Positions 34,277 to 43,894 of a DNA stretch of 64,000 nt are shown here, piece after piece. The DNA is taken from the NCBI RefSeq assembly GCF_024399315.1, contig NZ_CP075170.1:1798001-1862000 (forward strand), in the 5' to 3' direction. A program made the translations under genes and the position numbers. The DNA is from Chryseobacterium sp. MA9. GTDB lineage: Bacteria; Bacteroidota; Bacteroidia; Flavobacteriales; Weeksellaceae. The notes beneath the pieces are model-generated. The model saw nothing but the letters and a program-made list of their open reading frames with translations. It had not been told where the DNA came from and made no database searches. Position 1 is the first letter of the stretch. Each line of letters opens with the position of its first letter.

Positions 34277-36160
34277 ATGGCTGAATATACTAATGAAATA
34301 GATACTCCAGTTGATGATGTGATTTATGAAAGTATTAAACCGTCATCACCCCAAAGCTTTTTCCTTTTTGCAGGAGCAGGTTCAGGCAAAACGAGAACAC
34401 TTGTAAATGTATTGGCTCGTTTTAAAGAGGAGTTTGGACAGGAATATAAATTAAGAAATAAAAGAATTGCAATCATAACATATACTAATGCAGCTGCCAA
34501 TGAAATCACTCATAGGTTGGAATATAGTTCAATATTTAATATTAGTACGATTCATAGTTTTTGTTGGGAATTAATAAAGAGTTTTACACCTGATATCAAA
34601 ACCTGGATAAAGAGCAATTTGGTTGTTGAAATAGCTGAATTGCAAGGACAACAATCCAAAAGTAGAGACACAAGTAACAAGACATCTATAGGCAGAGCTA
34701 AAAAAATAGAATCCAAAAATAGAAGGCTTGCATCATTGGAAGCGATTCAAAAGTTCATTTATAATCCAAATGGGGATAATCTAACGAAAGATTCTTTAAA
34801 TCATACTGAAGTAATTTCTATTACTGCTGATTTTATTAAATCAAAAGACTTGTTCAAAAAAATACTAATAAGCAGATACCCTGTTATCCTTATAGACGAA
34901 AGTCAGGATACCAAAAAGGAACTAATCGATGCATTATTTGAACTTCAAAGTCAATATGAAGAAAGACTTTCGTTGGGATTGTTTGGAGACACAATGCAAA
35001 GAATTTATGCAGACGGAAGAGAAAATTTGGGAATAGGATTACCAGAAAAATGGGTTAAGCCTGCAAAAAAAATGAATCATCGTTCGAAATCAAGAATAAT
35101 TGATCTTATAAATAAAATTAGAGAAGATATAGATGGTCAGGAACAATTCCCTCGTATTGAAAATAAAGGTGGGATTGCTAGATTCTTTGCTGTTGCTCGT
35201 ACAAAAGATAAGTTTGAAACAGAAGAACAGATTCGTCAGAAAATGTATGAAGCAACAAAAGATGATAAATGGAATGGGAATGATTCTGAAGTTATGACTT
35301 TAACATTAGAGCATCATATGGCTGCAAGTAGAATGGGATTCTCCAACTTTTTCGCGCCTCTTTATGGTGTTGATAAGTTAAAAACAAGTTTATTAGACGG
35401 ATCTTCATCTTCGGTTAATTTATTTACGAAAATAGTTTTGCCTTTACATAAGGCTCATATTAAGAAGAATAAATTCGAGATTGCTAATATCGTAAAACAG
35501 CATTCTCATTTAATAGATAAGCATACATTACAAAATGATGATAATAAATTACAATTATTGCATACCATAAATAATAAAGTCAACGAATTATTATCTTTCT
35601 GGAATGAAGATAATCATCCCACATTACTCGAGATACTCAAAAAAATACAAGAAACCAATTTGTTTAAAATTCCACCGGTATTAAAAGTGGTTTTGAAAAG
35701 AGTTAATGTTGATTCAGATGTTGAGATTGAAGATGATGAAACAACGGAGGAGGATGAGGTTTTGACAGCTTGGGAAGAAGCATTGAAAGCAAATTTTGCC
35801 GAGATTATAAAGTATAATGAATATATCAACGAAGAGTCGAAATTTGGAACGCATCAAGGTGTTAAAGGATTAGAGTTTGAACGCGTAATGGTTATTATCG
35901 ATGATGAAGAGTCTAAAGGCTTTATGTTTAGCTATGATAAATTATTTGGTTTAAAACCACTAACTTCCACAGACAAAAAAAATATAGATGAAGGTAAAGA
36001 AACAGGAATAGAGCGAACGATGCGATTATTTTATGTAGCTTGTAGTAGAGCTAAAGAAAGCTTAGCAGTAGTTGGTTACACAGATTTACCTGAAGAATTA
36101 AAGAAAAATATCATTAGTAATGAGTGGTTTAGCGATGATGAGGTAGAAATTATTATCTAA
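34277..36160 (+). CDS. UvrD/Rep-like superfamily 1 helicase (Gabija GajB-like)
   Basis: This 627-residue helicase has a Walker A AGAGSGKTRTL near 32, the Ia motif ITYTNAAANEI, motif II ILIDESQDTK near 204, motif V GVKGLEFERVMV near 527 and motif VI RLFYVACSRAKES near 582. All the superfamily 1 motifs are present, so it should be an active helicase or DNA-bound ATPase. It follows the OLD nuclease gene by 11 bp and precedes the jetA-like gene by 17 bp. In Gabija, GajB acts with GajA on DNA termini. It is longer than the usual roughly 490-residue GajB, with an acidic stretch VEIEDDETTEEDEVL near 480-495. Confidence 0.87.
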   Translation: MAEYTNEIDTPVDDVIYESIKPSSPQSFFLFAGAGSGKTRTLVNVLARFKEEFGQEYKLRNKRIAIITYTNAAANEITHRLEYSSIFNISTIHSFCWELIKSFTPDIKTWIKSNLVVEIAELQGQQSKSRDTSNKTSIGRAKKIESKNRRLASLEAIQKFIYNPNGDNLTKDSLNHTEVISITADFIKSKDLFKKILISRYPVILIDESQDTKKELIDALFELQSQYEERLSLGLFGDTMQRIYADGRENLGIGLPEKWVKPAKKMNHRSKSRIIDLINKIREDIDGQEQFPRIENKGGIARFFAVARTKDKFETEEQIRQKMYEATKDDKWNGNDSEVMTLTLEHHMAASRMGFSNFFAPLYGVDKLKTSLLDGSSSSVNLFTKIVLPLHKAHIKKNKFEIANIVKQHSHLIDKHTLQNDDNKLQLLHTINNKVNELLSFWNEDNHPTLLEILKKIQETNLFKIPPVLKVVLKRVNVDSDVEIEDDETTEEDEVLTAWEEALKANFAEIIKYNEYINEESKFGTHQGVKGLEFERVMVIIDDEESKGFMFSYDKLFGLKPLTSTDKKNIDEGKETGIERTMRLFYVACSRAKESLAVVGYTDLPEELKKNIISNEWFSDDEVEIII

Positions 36161-36177
36161 AAGAGTCAATTTATAAT

Positions 36178-37536
36178 ATGAGCACAGAAGCATTATATGC
36201 CAAATATGATCTCCTACTTCCTTCAAGATTTAATGGAGGCTATTTGATTATTGCTCTTTATGAGAAAATTAAAAACCGCGAGATCGAAGAATACTTTACG
36301 CAAAAAGAAATCAATGAAATCCTGGCAGATATAAAAGATGAATTTAATCGGGAGCCAATCCGTCCATGGAACAACATTAAAGATAACCTGTTCCATTACT
36401 TCCTGCGAAGTCATCCAGACGAACCCTGGAAATACTACCTGACAGGGTATGCTAAAGATTTAATAGATTTAATAATAGGTAAATTAGAAAATTCATATAA
36501 GAGCCACCCACTCAAAAAAGACGTTCAAGATACTTTTACTATACATCATAATGAGATCAACACGATTGAAGAACTCACAAGAAAGTTTGGCAGATTATTT
36601 ATCCAGGGCTCGAAGAAAATCATTGATGACCATTTAGAAGCTTTGGAAGATGAATTACGAGAGGCATATAAAGAGCTAAACGATATTCTTCGTAGGGAAG
36701 ATGTGCAAAGTGCCACTTCTTTAGTACAAGCATTTACCATTGTCTTTAAAAAGTTCGGAGAAAGAGCTGAAGATATCACAGAAGCTATCATTTCCAAAGA
36801 TAAATTCCTGGGCGATCTGCAAAATGTGGTTGATCAGTTTTATAGAAAAATGGAAGACGATGGAAAATTCAATACAGATAATGTACCAAAAAGTAAAAGT
36901 GATTGGGAAAAGGCACGTGAGATTTATGCAGATATCCGGGACTTTTTTAATTTAGTAGATCGTAAGGTATACATTATTCGTAGGCAAATTAACCACGCCA
37001 GTGAGAAACTGACAGAACTCCAGGAGCAATTTTCTGTCAGAGCCTTTTTTCGGCTACAAATAAAAAAACTGCATAGAACAATTTTGGAAAGTTCGGAATA
37101 TACAACCAATGGTATTAAGTTCAGCAACAATTTTCCCTTAAAGCAATTGGTATATGAGCCTGTTCGAATGCTTTATCCAGTATATTACGAATTTGAACCT
37201 CCTAAACCAAATATTGTTATAAACGTTGAGGTCGACGAAATATACGAACGAGATGAAAAGGAGAAGATAGCAAAGGAAATTAACCGCCAGCAGGTCATCA
37301 ATCAATGGGTTGATAAAGCAAAAGATATTTTGGAAAGCCAAAAATCCCTTTCAGTAAGTGAGTTGATGACCCGGATCATAGAGGAAGAAAAAGATCTCTC
37401 TATCGCTTACCAGGTCGCTTCCCGCATAACAGCTTACGCTTCGGAGAATATCCATATTTTGATCGATGTAGAACAAAAGATCATCACCTTATCACAGCAA
37501 AATCTATCCCTATGGAAAACGAGAATTATGAAATAA
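36178..37536 (+). CDS. Wadjet JetA-like (MukF/kleisin-like) protein
   Basis: This 452-residue, mostly helical protein has no recognisable enzyme motif. It holds the position and size of JetA, the MukF-like kleisin of Wadjet: the first of four overlapping genes followed by a 223-residue MukE-like protein, a 1053-residue SMC-like ATPase and a TOPRIM protein. The N-terminus YDLLLPSRFNGGYLIIALYEK looks like a winged helix, and the middle LEALEDELREAYKELNDILR is predicted coiled coil. The C-terminus (SLSVSELMTRIIEEEKDLS) may be a second winged helix. It overlaps the next gene by 25 bases. Assignment is mainly by gene order. Confidence 0.75.
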   Translation: MSTEALYAKYDLLLPSRFNGGYLIIALYEKIKNREIEEYFTQKEINEILADIKDEFNREPIRPWNNIKDNLFHYFLRSHPDEPWKYYLTGYAKDLIDLIIGKLENSYKSHPLKKDVQDTFTIHHNEINTIEELTRKFGRLFIQGSKKIIDDHLEALEDELREAYKELNDILRREDVQSATSLVQAFTIVFKKFGERAEDITEAIISKDKFLGDLQNVVDQFYRKMEDDGKFNTDNVPKSKSDWEKAREIYADIRDFFNLVDRKVYIIRRQINHASEKLTELQEQFSVRAFFRLQIKKLHRTILESSEYTTNGIKFSNNFPLKQLVYEPVRMLYPVYYEFEPPKPNIVINVEVDEIYERDEKEKIAKEINRQQVINQWVDKAKDILESQKSLSVSELMTRIIEEEKDLSIAYQVASRITAYASENIHILIDVEQKIITLSQQNLSLWKTRIMK

Positions 37537-38183
37537 ACGACTATTCTTTTCTGATGGAGGAAAGTGTTGAAAAGCATTTTGCCGACATCAATATTCTATT
37601 GTTGTCGGGAAAACATATCGATCACAAGTATTACGCAGAATATACTGTATTGGAAAGCTATGAATTGCAGTGGAAAAATTTTTATAACAGCCTATACCGG
37701 ATTGATCTCGTTGCCGATATTTTTGATAGAAGCCGGTATTATTATCTCGATTTCACAGAAAATGGGAAAGGAAAGCTAGGCGATGCGAGCCGGAACAAAG
37801 AGCTAACCGAGTTACAAACACTTATTGGACTTACGCTTTTGGATATGTATTACCAAAAGTATTTTGACGAAGAAAAAATCATCTACTGGAACGAGATCAA
37901 AACACAAATATTAGAAAGCGACCATCAGGATGCGTACAAACGGATATTATTCAATGATATCAGAGAATCTTACGACGAGAAAGAATGGAATGAAGTACAT
38001 ACAAAGTTCAGCAAAACCATGGAAAATTTTGATAAGTTGGGTTGGGTAGAAAAACAATCGGGAAAGAATGAAGATCTGGTTTTTGAAATAAGACCCGCTA
38101 TTCACCGTTTAGCCAAGCTGTATGAGAAGGAGCTTCAGGGTTTTGAATCGTTTAGCCAACAACTTAAAAATGATGAAGCATGA
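37512..38183 (+). CDS. Wadjet JetB-like (MukE-like) protein
   Basis: This 223-residue acidic, helical protein lies where JetB (MukE-like) is expected. It starts 25 bases inside the jetA-like gene and its stop overlaps the jetC-like start as ATGA. The N-terminus NYEINDYSFLMEESVEKHFADINILLLSG is characteristic in being a short lead into a winged-helix region, and VHTKFSKTMENFDKLGWVE near 160-178 suggests a second. In Wadjet, JetB bridges the kleisin and the SMC-like ATPase heads. No motif was found that proves it alone; confidence rests on the four-gene set. Confidence 0.72.
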   Translation: MENENYEINDYSFLMEESVEKHFADINILLLSGKHIDHKYYAEYTVLESYELQWKNFYNSLYRIDLVADIFDRSRYYYLDFTENGKGKLGDASRNKELTELQTLIGLTLLDMYYQKYFDEEKIIYWNEIKTQILESDHQDAYKRILFNDIRESYDEKEWNEVHTKFSKTMENFDKLGWVEKQSGKNEDLVFEIRPAIHRLAKLYEKELQGFESFSQQLKNDEA

Positions 38184-41100
38184 ATTATCCAAGAATTTAC
38201 TCCTTATCTACGGTAGGTATTCTTAAGCACTATATACACGATTACCTTTTTCATCCGACGAGAACTGATTTTGTGGGTTCCAATGGCGTCGGAAAATCCA
38301 TTATTGCAGACTTACTACAAATGATTTTTGTGTATGACAAAGGCCTGATTGAATTTGGGACTGATGGTGTGAAAAAAGAAGAACGACAAATTAATACACT
38401 TCCCTATAAGACTAAATGTGCCTACTGCTTCCTGAATATTGAAGTTGATGACGGAAAATTTATCACTGTTGGAATACAGATAAACAGTCAGAAGGGTAAA
38501 CGAATTATTCCTTTTGTTATTACGAAACAAGCTGATATAAGTCTGAAGATAAATGAATTGGCTATTGGTAAGGAAGAACTGATATTCTCCAGAGATCTAA
38601 TAAAAGAAAAAGATGATGGGGAAAAAGAAATTTTAGATATACAAAATCTAGCAAAATTTATTTACGAAAAAAAGAAGTTTATGTTAAACTTCTTTAGTAA
38701 CAATGAATCGGTCAATACCTATTACAAATTTCTTTATGACAAAAACATATTACCGCTCAACCTTAATCAGGATAAGAATTTAAAAGCTTTTGCAAAAGTC
38801 ATACAATCTTTTTCCAAAGCCAAAACATTAAATTTAAGCGGCAATCAGGCGTCAAGAAATTTAAAAGAATTTCTTTTTGAGGAATCAGATGAAGATATTC
38901 TCTCCAACTTTCAAAAAGAGCAAGCGGAACTTGAAAAAATTTTGCGGGAGTATGAAAGCCTGAATACAGACATACAAAATTTATCCAATAAACAAAAAAG
39001 ACTAATCCACTTACGAGGATTAGAGCAGTCGCATAAAGCAAAGTTTAAATTGTTTAAAGAGGCGGAATTGCAAAACGCTCATATAGGACTAACACAATTG
39101 CAGGAAGCGGAATCAAAGGGAAATAATTTGATAAAAGCTCAGCAAGACGAACTTGATGATCTTACAGAAATTATCCGGAATTTTCCAATGGAAGAAAAAA
39201 CTGTAATAAACGGTTATAATGAAGCAGATGAAAATTGTAATAGGTTCAACCGCTATCAGGAATTAGCCAACAGCATAGAAAAATTGGGTAGAGACATCGA
39301 TGAGCTTAAAATGTTTATACTTCCCAAGTTAGCTGATAGCTGGAGAAATGATGTGCAAAGAATTGATATTTCAAGCAGGAACAATCACGATATAAAAAAT
39401 GAAATTGCATTAGCGAAACCTTATCTGGATAAGTATAAAACGCTTGAAAAAATTCTTCAAACTAGAGCAGAACAATCGGATGTTTTAGATGAATTAAGAT
39501 CATCTTTAAAAAAGGAAAAAGCAACCAAAGAAAAACTATTATCGCTATTACAGAAAAATGAAGAAAATGGGCTTTTAGATTGGTATATCAAGAATTTTCC
39601 AGTATTAAATAATGAACAGTTACAAACCGTTTTACATTATGCAACCACACCTATTACGGAAATTGCTAACCCGGATGATTCTTCTCGGTATATTAATCCA
39701 GATGAATTGATTAATGATTTTAAAGCGACTTCTTCCGAGAAAGGTATTTGGCTGAAAATGGGCGCATTAAACGAATTCATACAGTTTAATCCAGATGCAT
39801 CACTAATAGGAAACAGAACAAACCTGGAAAAATCTATAGGACAATTAATTCAAAAACTCATTACAGAAATCGAAGTTATTGATAATAAGCTGAAAGCATT
39901 GGTCAACATTTCAGATGCAAAGCCTTATGATACCACCTTTTTTAATTATTCCTTTGATCTGTCTATTGTTGAAAACAGCAATATCGAAAAATTAAAAAAT
40001 GCAGTAGCCTGTATTCTACAAATTCATGAAAAAACAACCCAATACCTGTCACAAAAAACAACAGAGGAACAAGAATTACAGGAAATTAAAAACCAATTCA
40101 ATATAACATATGATGAACCTGAATTTGTTAGAAAAGAGTTATTGAAGCTTCGGAAAGTGTGGAGCGATAAGAAAGATAAATTTTATGAACTTAAAGGGGC
40201 TAAGCAAAATCAACAAAAGTCTCTGGAAAAAGAGCTGGAACGTAGCAAACAAGATGTGCAAATCATTATCAGTGATCTGAAAGGAGCACAAACTAAGTTT
40301 AACACGCTCAATAGCTCTTACTACAACAATTTTCAGAAAAACCTAACATTCTTTATGTCTACTCTTCAGAACCTTGATGAATTGGAAGCCGATTCCAATA
40401 AATCATGGGAAGATTATAAAACAACATTTATTGGCGTTTCCAACTCATTTGAAGAAACCAGCAATGAAAAAAATCCAGCAGTACAGCTTTCGATTATAGA
40501 TCGGGATTTTTCATTCAGGGCTTTGGAAGAGGCTTTATTAGGTAGTAAAATAAAATCCACCGACGACATTACCACCGCTTTATATGAAGCCAACCAGACC
40601 CGAACCACCATAGCCAATGGTATCCGGGATAATATGGTTAAAATATTCAGTAAAACAACTGAACGATATGATAAATATGAGGATCAGGTAAAGAGAATAA
40701 ACGCGTTCTTTGTCGATCGAAAGATTAGTGACAAATTTTATTTTAACCTCAAATTTGATGACAACAAAGAAATAAAGATAAGCCATATTAAACAGATCGC
40801 CCATGAAGTCCGAAATACGGCTACGAAGGGAGAATTGCAATTCGGACAATCTATAGTTGATTTTATTGAAGAATTTTTCAAAAAGCTGGCAAAGATCAAA
40901 GACAAGATTCCTATTGATAAACTGCTCAATCCTAAGACATACTTCGAATTATCTGCCAAGCTTACCGATCAGTTCGGAACAGAGGTGCCAGGTAGTACAG
41001 GAGAGACCTACTCAGCCATTGCATTACTTGGTATTGCAAGACTTTCAGCGGTGCAAAAGGAAAAAAGAAACGGATTAAGATTTATTATTTTGGAAGAATT

Positions 41101-41341
41101 GGGAAGCCTTGACAATATTAATTTTAATACTTTTCCTGCCATTGCAGAAGAATTTAAGTACCAGATTATAACCATGGCACCCCACACCTTCAATATCGGA
41201 TTGTCGGACGAATGGTATGCACATCATCTGATCAAAGGAAAAGAGGAGGATAATATCAATTCTTACCCCTCAGCCTCCTACTTCAAAACAAATGACAGTA
41301 ATGAAGATTTGAACATATACCTAAACAATATTACGAAATGA
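38180..41341 (+). CDS. Wadjet JetC-like (MukB/SMC-like) ATPase
   Basis: This 1053-residue protein has the split ATPase of SMC-like proteins. The N-terminal Walker A is FVGSNGVGKS at 31-40. Long charged coiled-coil stretches occupy much of about 240-760 (for example EQAELEKILREYESLNTDIQ). The signature STGETYSAIALLGIARLS is near 938, and a Walker B-like FIILEELGSLD near 967-977. The usual Walker B Asp before Glu is a Glu here (LEE in place of LDE). JetC extrudes DNA loops to detect small circular DNA such as plasmids. It overlaps jetB-like and jetD-like genes by 4 bases each, so the set is translationally coupled. Confidence 0.85.
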   Translation: MNYPRIYSLSTVGILKHYIHDYLFHPTRTDFVGSNGVGKSIIADLLQMIFVYDKGLIEFGTDGVKKEERQINTLPYKTKCAYCFLNIEVDDGKFITVGIQINSQKGKRIIPFVITKQADISLKINELAIGKEELIFSRDLIKEKDDGEKEILDIQNLAKFIYEKKKFMLNFFSNNESVNTYYKFLYDKNILPLNLNQDKNLKAFAKVIQSFSKAKTLNLSGNQASRNLKEFLFEESDEDILSNFQKEQAELEKILREYESLNTDIQNLSNKQKRLIHLRGLEQSHKAKFKLFKEAELQNAHIGLTQLQEAESKGNNLIKAQQDELDDLTEIIRNFPMEEKTVINGYNEADENCNRFNRYQELANSIEKLGRDIDELKMFILPKLADSWRNDVQRIDISSRNNHDIKNEIALAKPYLDKYKTLEKILQTRAEQSDVLDELRSSLKKEKATKEKLLSLLQKNEENGLLDWYIKNFPVLNNEQLQTVLHYATTPITEIANPDDSSRYINPDELINDFKATSSEKGIWLKMGALNEFIQFNPDASLIGNRTNLEKSIGQLIQKLITEIEVIDNKLKALVNISDAKPYDTTFFNYSFDLSIVENSNIEKLKNAVACILQIHEKTTQYLSQKTTEEQELQEIKNQFNITYDEPEFVRKELLKLRKVWSDKKDKFYELKGAKQNQQKSLEKELERSKQDVQIIISDLKGAQTKFNTLNSSYYNNFQKNLTFFMSTLQNLDELEADSNKSWEDYKTTFIGVSNSFEETSNEKNPAVQLSIIDRDFSFRALEEALLGSKIKSTDDITTALYEANQTRTTIANGIRDNMVKIFSKTTERYDKYEDQVKRINAFFVDRKISDKFYFNLKFDDNKEIKISHIKQIAHEVRNTATKGELQFGQSIVDFIEEFFKKLAKIKDKIPIDKLLNPKTYFELSAKLTDQFGTEVPGSTGETYSAIALLGIARLSAVQKEKRNGLRFIILEELGSLDNINFNTFPAIAEEFKYQIITMAPHTFNIGLSDEWYAHHLIKGKEEDNINSYPSASYFKTNDSNEDLNIYLNNITK

Positions 41342-42249
41342 ACTGGATTGAGTTAAGAGCCTTAAACAGTATATACGCAAATGGTGAGGTAAAGCTGAAT
41401 GATACTTTGGTAAAAAGTGGGGAAATCAATTTTCTGATCAATTCTCTTAGTGTACTTGATACCTCACACAATAAGCTCTTTTGTTTAAATGGTTTTACGG
41501 ACATATACGAAAAAGATTATTTGGAACAGTACAATCACTATGAAACTTTTTTATCAGATAATGAATTGTTAAAACCACAACTTCGTTTCGAAGAATCGGA
41601 TATTAAAATATTGATAGGGATAAAAGAAGATATGGAAACGGGCAATTTATTGCCACTAAGAGAACAGATAATTAAAAAAGAGGCAACTGTAAGAATTGTC
41701 TCACTTATGTTTTTTAAAAATGAAAAATATCTATTAGGAAAAGAAGCTTTAATCAATGCTGTAAAGAAACTTTTGCAAATTGAAGAGTTGGCCGATGATA
41801 AAGATCTTCAATACAAATACGTGCTAGAATGTAGCGACCCCCAATGCATAGTACTCTGTGAAAATATCGATTTTTTAAAGCGTCCTACATTGGCCAGAGC
41901 CAACCAGATAGAGCTATGGTATGCAGGAGGTAAAAATGTTACCAAGTTGGATTATGCAAATACAAGAGGACTACCCATCTATTACTCCTGTGATTGGGAT
42001 TATGATGGCTTGTATGTAATTTACCCTTTAGTGAAAGAGAAAATCCCCAGCATCCAATTACTTACTCCCAATGGATCTCCGAGAGGGATTGAAGAAACAG
42101 AACATAATAGTAAATGGGAAAATATCAAAAATAAAAATATAGACACTATGTTAACTCCTGAACAATTGAGCATTATGAATGATTTAATCCGATGCAATCA
42201 ATGGATAATAGAAGAATCAAATGATTTAATAGATATGATGAGAAAATAA
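41338..42249 (+). CDS. Wadjet JetD-like TOPRIM nuclease subunit
   Basis: This 303-residue protein has a TOPRIM fold in its second half: the catalytic Glu in QCIVLCENIDFLKRP near 171, an intervening ELWYAGGKN, and the acidic DxD-type motif CDWDYDGLYVIYPL near 218-231. JetD is the nuclease of Wadjet that cuts closed circular DNA once the SMC complex has extruded it. Its length is shorter than the typical roughly 400 residues, so the N-terminal domain is reduced. Its ATG overlaps the jetC-like stop as ATGA. The IS481-type element begins 14 bp after its stop codon, which leaves the gene intact. Confidence 0.82.
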   Translation: MNWIELRALNSIYANGEVKLNDTLVKSGEINFLINSLSVLDTSHNKLFCLNGFTDIYEKDYLEQYNHYETFLSDNELLKPQLRFEESDIKILIGIKEDMETGNLLPLREQIIKKEATVRIVSLMFFKNEKYLLGKEALINAVKKLLQIEELADDKDLQYKYVLECSDPQCIVLCENIDFLKRPTLARANQIELWYAGGKNVTKLDYANTRGLPIYYSCDWDYDGLYVIYPLVKEKIPSIQLLTPNGSPRGIEETEHNSKWENIKNKNIDTMLTPEQLSIMNDLIRCNQWIIEESNDLIDMMRK

Positions 42250-42263
42250 ATAGCTTTATTTTA

Positions 42264-43335
42264 TGTGTGGGATTTACACACATCGTTTCACTTATTTAAC
42301 TGACAGTCAATCCAATAATTTTGATCCCTTATTCGCTCTCGGCTTGGGTCGTACATATTATCGACTTCTTCCCATAATGGAGTTTTATTTGATAAAGCAT
42401 TAATTACTTGAATTGGGGTACGGCCCGTTAGAGAACTGTGGGATCTAAGCCAATTATAATAAAATTGCCATTGCGATAGTAGGTTTGATAGGTCGGGATC
42501 TTTGATATCAACTGTGGAATAAAATTCATCAAGATCGGTTCGCTGTGTTCTTTCTACCTTTCCATTGAGATGTGGAGAACCTGGTTTAATAGGCCGAAAT
42601 TTAATACCCCATTCCATTAATCTATCTTGAACGGAATAAGCAAAAAACTCTTTTCCTCTATCAGTTTGAATGCGCTGTATCGCAAATGGCATTTGTTCCA
42701 GCACTGTATCAAGAAATTTCAGGGTGTTGGTAGCAGTACGCCTTGGAAATAATTGAAGTACTTTAAATCTGCTACAATCATCTATCGCTGTGTATTGATA
42801 AATGCCTGGAGCTATTTTACAGACGTCCATTTGTACGCGATCACCCGGTATTGGTCGGTTATAGCGAGTTTGTCTTTTACGGTAGTATCGCTTAAGCTTT
42901 AAATACTGTTTATTATTCTTTTTAAGAATCTTATGAACAGTTGCAGTTGAGATGGAGACCCCATATAAACGTTTCATCTCACTAGCAATGCTCCGATGCC
43001 CTAAATTGCGGTTTGTCCTTAACTCCAGAATTCTCTGTTCGTCCTCTTTTGTTATTCTTTGGTGGATTTTATGTGGTCTTCTACTGAGGCCACTTAGACC
43101 ATCAATACCAGATTCTTTAAATCGTTTAACCCATTTTCTCAGTGTCGGCCTAGTTATGCCGCACCTTAAACATACAACCCCTGCATTACCAATGGCCTCA
43201 TAATGCTTTACCCATTCAAAGCGCCTTTTTACCTCATTTTTCATTACTGCTGATTTATGTTAGAATGTGGTAAAACGGGTAGTTCTACCAACATTTTAAC
43301 ATAAAGTTATTGAAAGGATCTGTATGAATCACACA
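42264..43335 (-). mobile_element. IS481-family insertion sequence
   Basis: Imperfect inverted ends TGTGTGGGATTTACACACATC (left, 42264) and TGTGTGATTCATACAGATC (reverse complement of the right end, 43335) bracket one transposase gene. The length, about 1.07 kb, is normal for IS481. I see no clear target duplication, so the exact ends are uncertain by a few bases. Confidence 0.7.
42288..43244 (-). CDS. IS481-family transposase
   Basis: This 318-residue DDE transposase has an N-terminal helix-turn-helix region (CLRCGITRPTLRKWVKRF at 25-42, then GLSGLSRRPHK). An rve/integrase-core catalytic domain follows: Asp140 in VQMDVCKIAP, Asp195 in IQTDRGKEFF and Glu231 in NGKVERTQRTDLDEF. All three catalytic residues are present and there is no frameshift, so it should be active. 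It is transcribed toward the jetD-like gene, whose stop is 14 bp from the IS end. Confidence 0.93.
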   Translation of the reverse strand: MKNEVKRRFEWVKHYEAIGNAGVVCLRCGITRPTLRKWVKRFKESGIDGLSGLSRRPHKIHQRITKEDEQRILELRTNRNLGHRSIASEMKRLYGVSISTATVHKILKKNNKQYLKLKRYYRKRQTRYNRPIPGDRVQMDVCKIAPGIYQYTAIDDCSRFKVLQLFPRRTATNTLKFLDTVLEQMPFAIQRIQTDRGKEFFAYSVQDRLMEWGIKFRPIKPGSPHLNGKVERTQRTDLDEFYSTVDIKDPDLSNLLSQWQFYYNWLRSHSSLTGRTPIQVINALSNKTPLWEEVDNMYDPSRERIRDQNYWIDCQLNK

Positions 43336-43894
43336 TATAAAAGATCAGCAATTTTCATTTTCTAAACTTTTATTATAATTTAAAAAAGTTATCTCCTTTA
43401 CCTGTCTTGTATCATCTCAGTTTAAGCATAAACTAGTTTTTTTCAAAGGTTGATTTAAACATACGACTATAAAGTTTTACGGAAATTTACAAAAAACATT
43501 TAAAAAACATAGCAAGCTATACATCTTTCTAGGTAAGCTTTTGATCTCAGTATTCTTCGTTAAAAAGTTATTATAAAACTAAAATAAGCCATCTATTTCA
43601 AACAAAATTATAGCAAACCTAATTTTTCGCAAAGGTTATAACTTTGCTGCAAAAGTTATTATTTGAACGAAATTCAATAACACTCTAAAATTGATATTTT
43701 TAGAAACAAAATGTAATTTCTAATCTTTTTTATTGTAATGATCCTGAATAAAAGGAGTATGATTTTGGCTATTTAGCCTGTCCCTGACTTTTACTAATTC
43801 ATTGCACTCATTTAAAGATAAAGAAGGCGAATGTAATTACTCATCCGCCTTCGAAATATAAGTCTAGAAAATAATATTAAAAAAAGCTGACTAA
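43336..43894. other. Spacer between the IS and the esterase gene
   Basis: About 560 bp of AT-rich sequence with no credible coding region. Near its right end lie the second copy of the possible att core (43796-43814) and the terminator of the esterase gene (43823-43852). The rest holds nothing I can support. Confidence 0.5.
43823..43852 (-). terminator. Terminator of the esterase/DJ-1 unit
   Basis: On the minus strand GAAGGCGGATG pairs with CATTCGCCTTC (one G-U) around an 8-base loop, followed by TTTATC. It marks the chromosomal side of the island's right edge. Confidence 0.65.

Larger units (their letters stand above)
28846..43814. mobile_element. Integrated defence island (boundaries tentative)
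   Basis: Between mnmE and the minus-strand esterase gene lies about 15 kb with mobile-element genes (zinc-ribbon/HTH proteins, integrase, IS481) and defence genes. The interval given runs between two 19-base near-repeats, AATTTATTGCATTCATTTA at 28846 and AATTCATTGCACTCATTTA at 43796, which match at 17 of 19 positions. Integrase att cores are normally identical, so the ends may be elsewhere; the core genes on each side are mnmE and the terminator at 43823. Confidence 0.4.
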
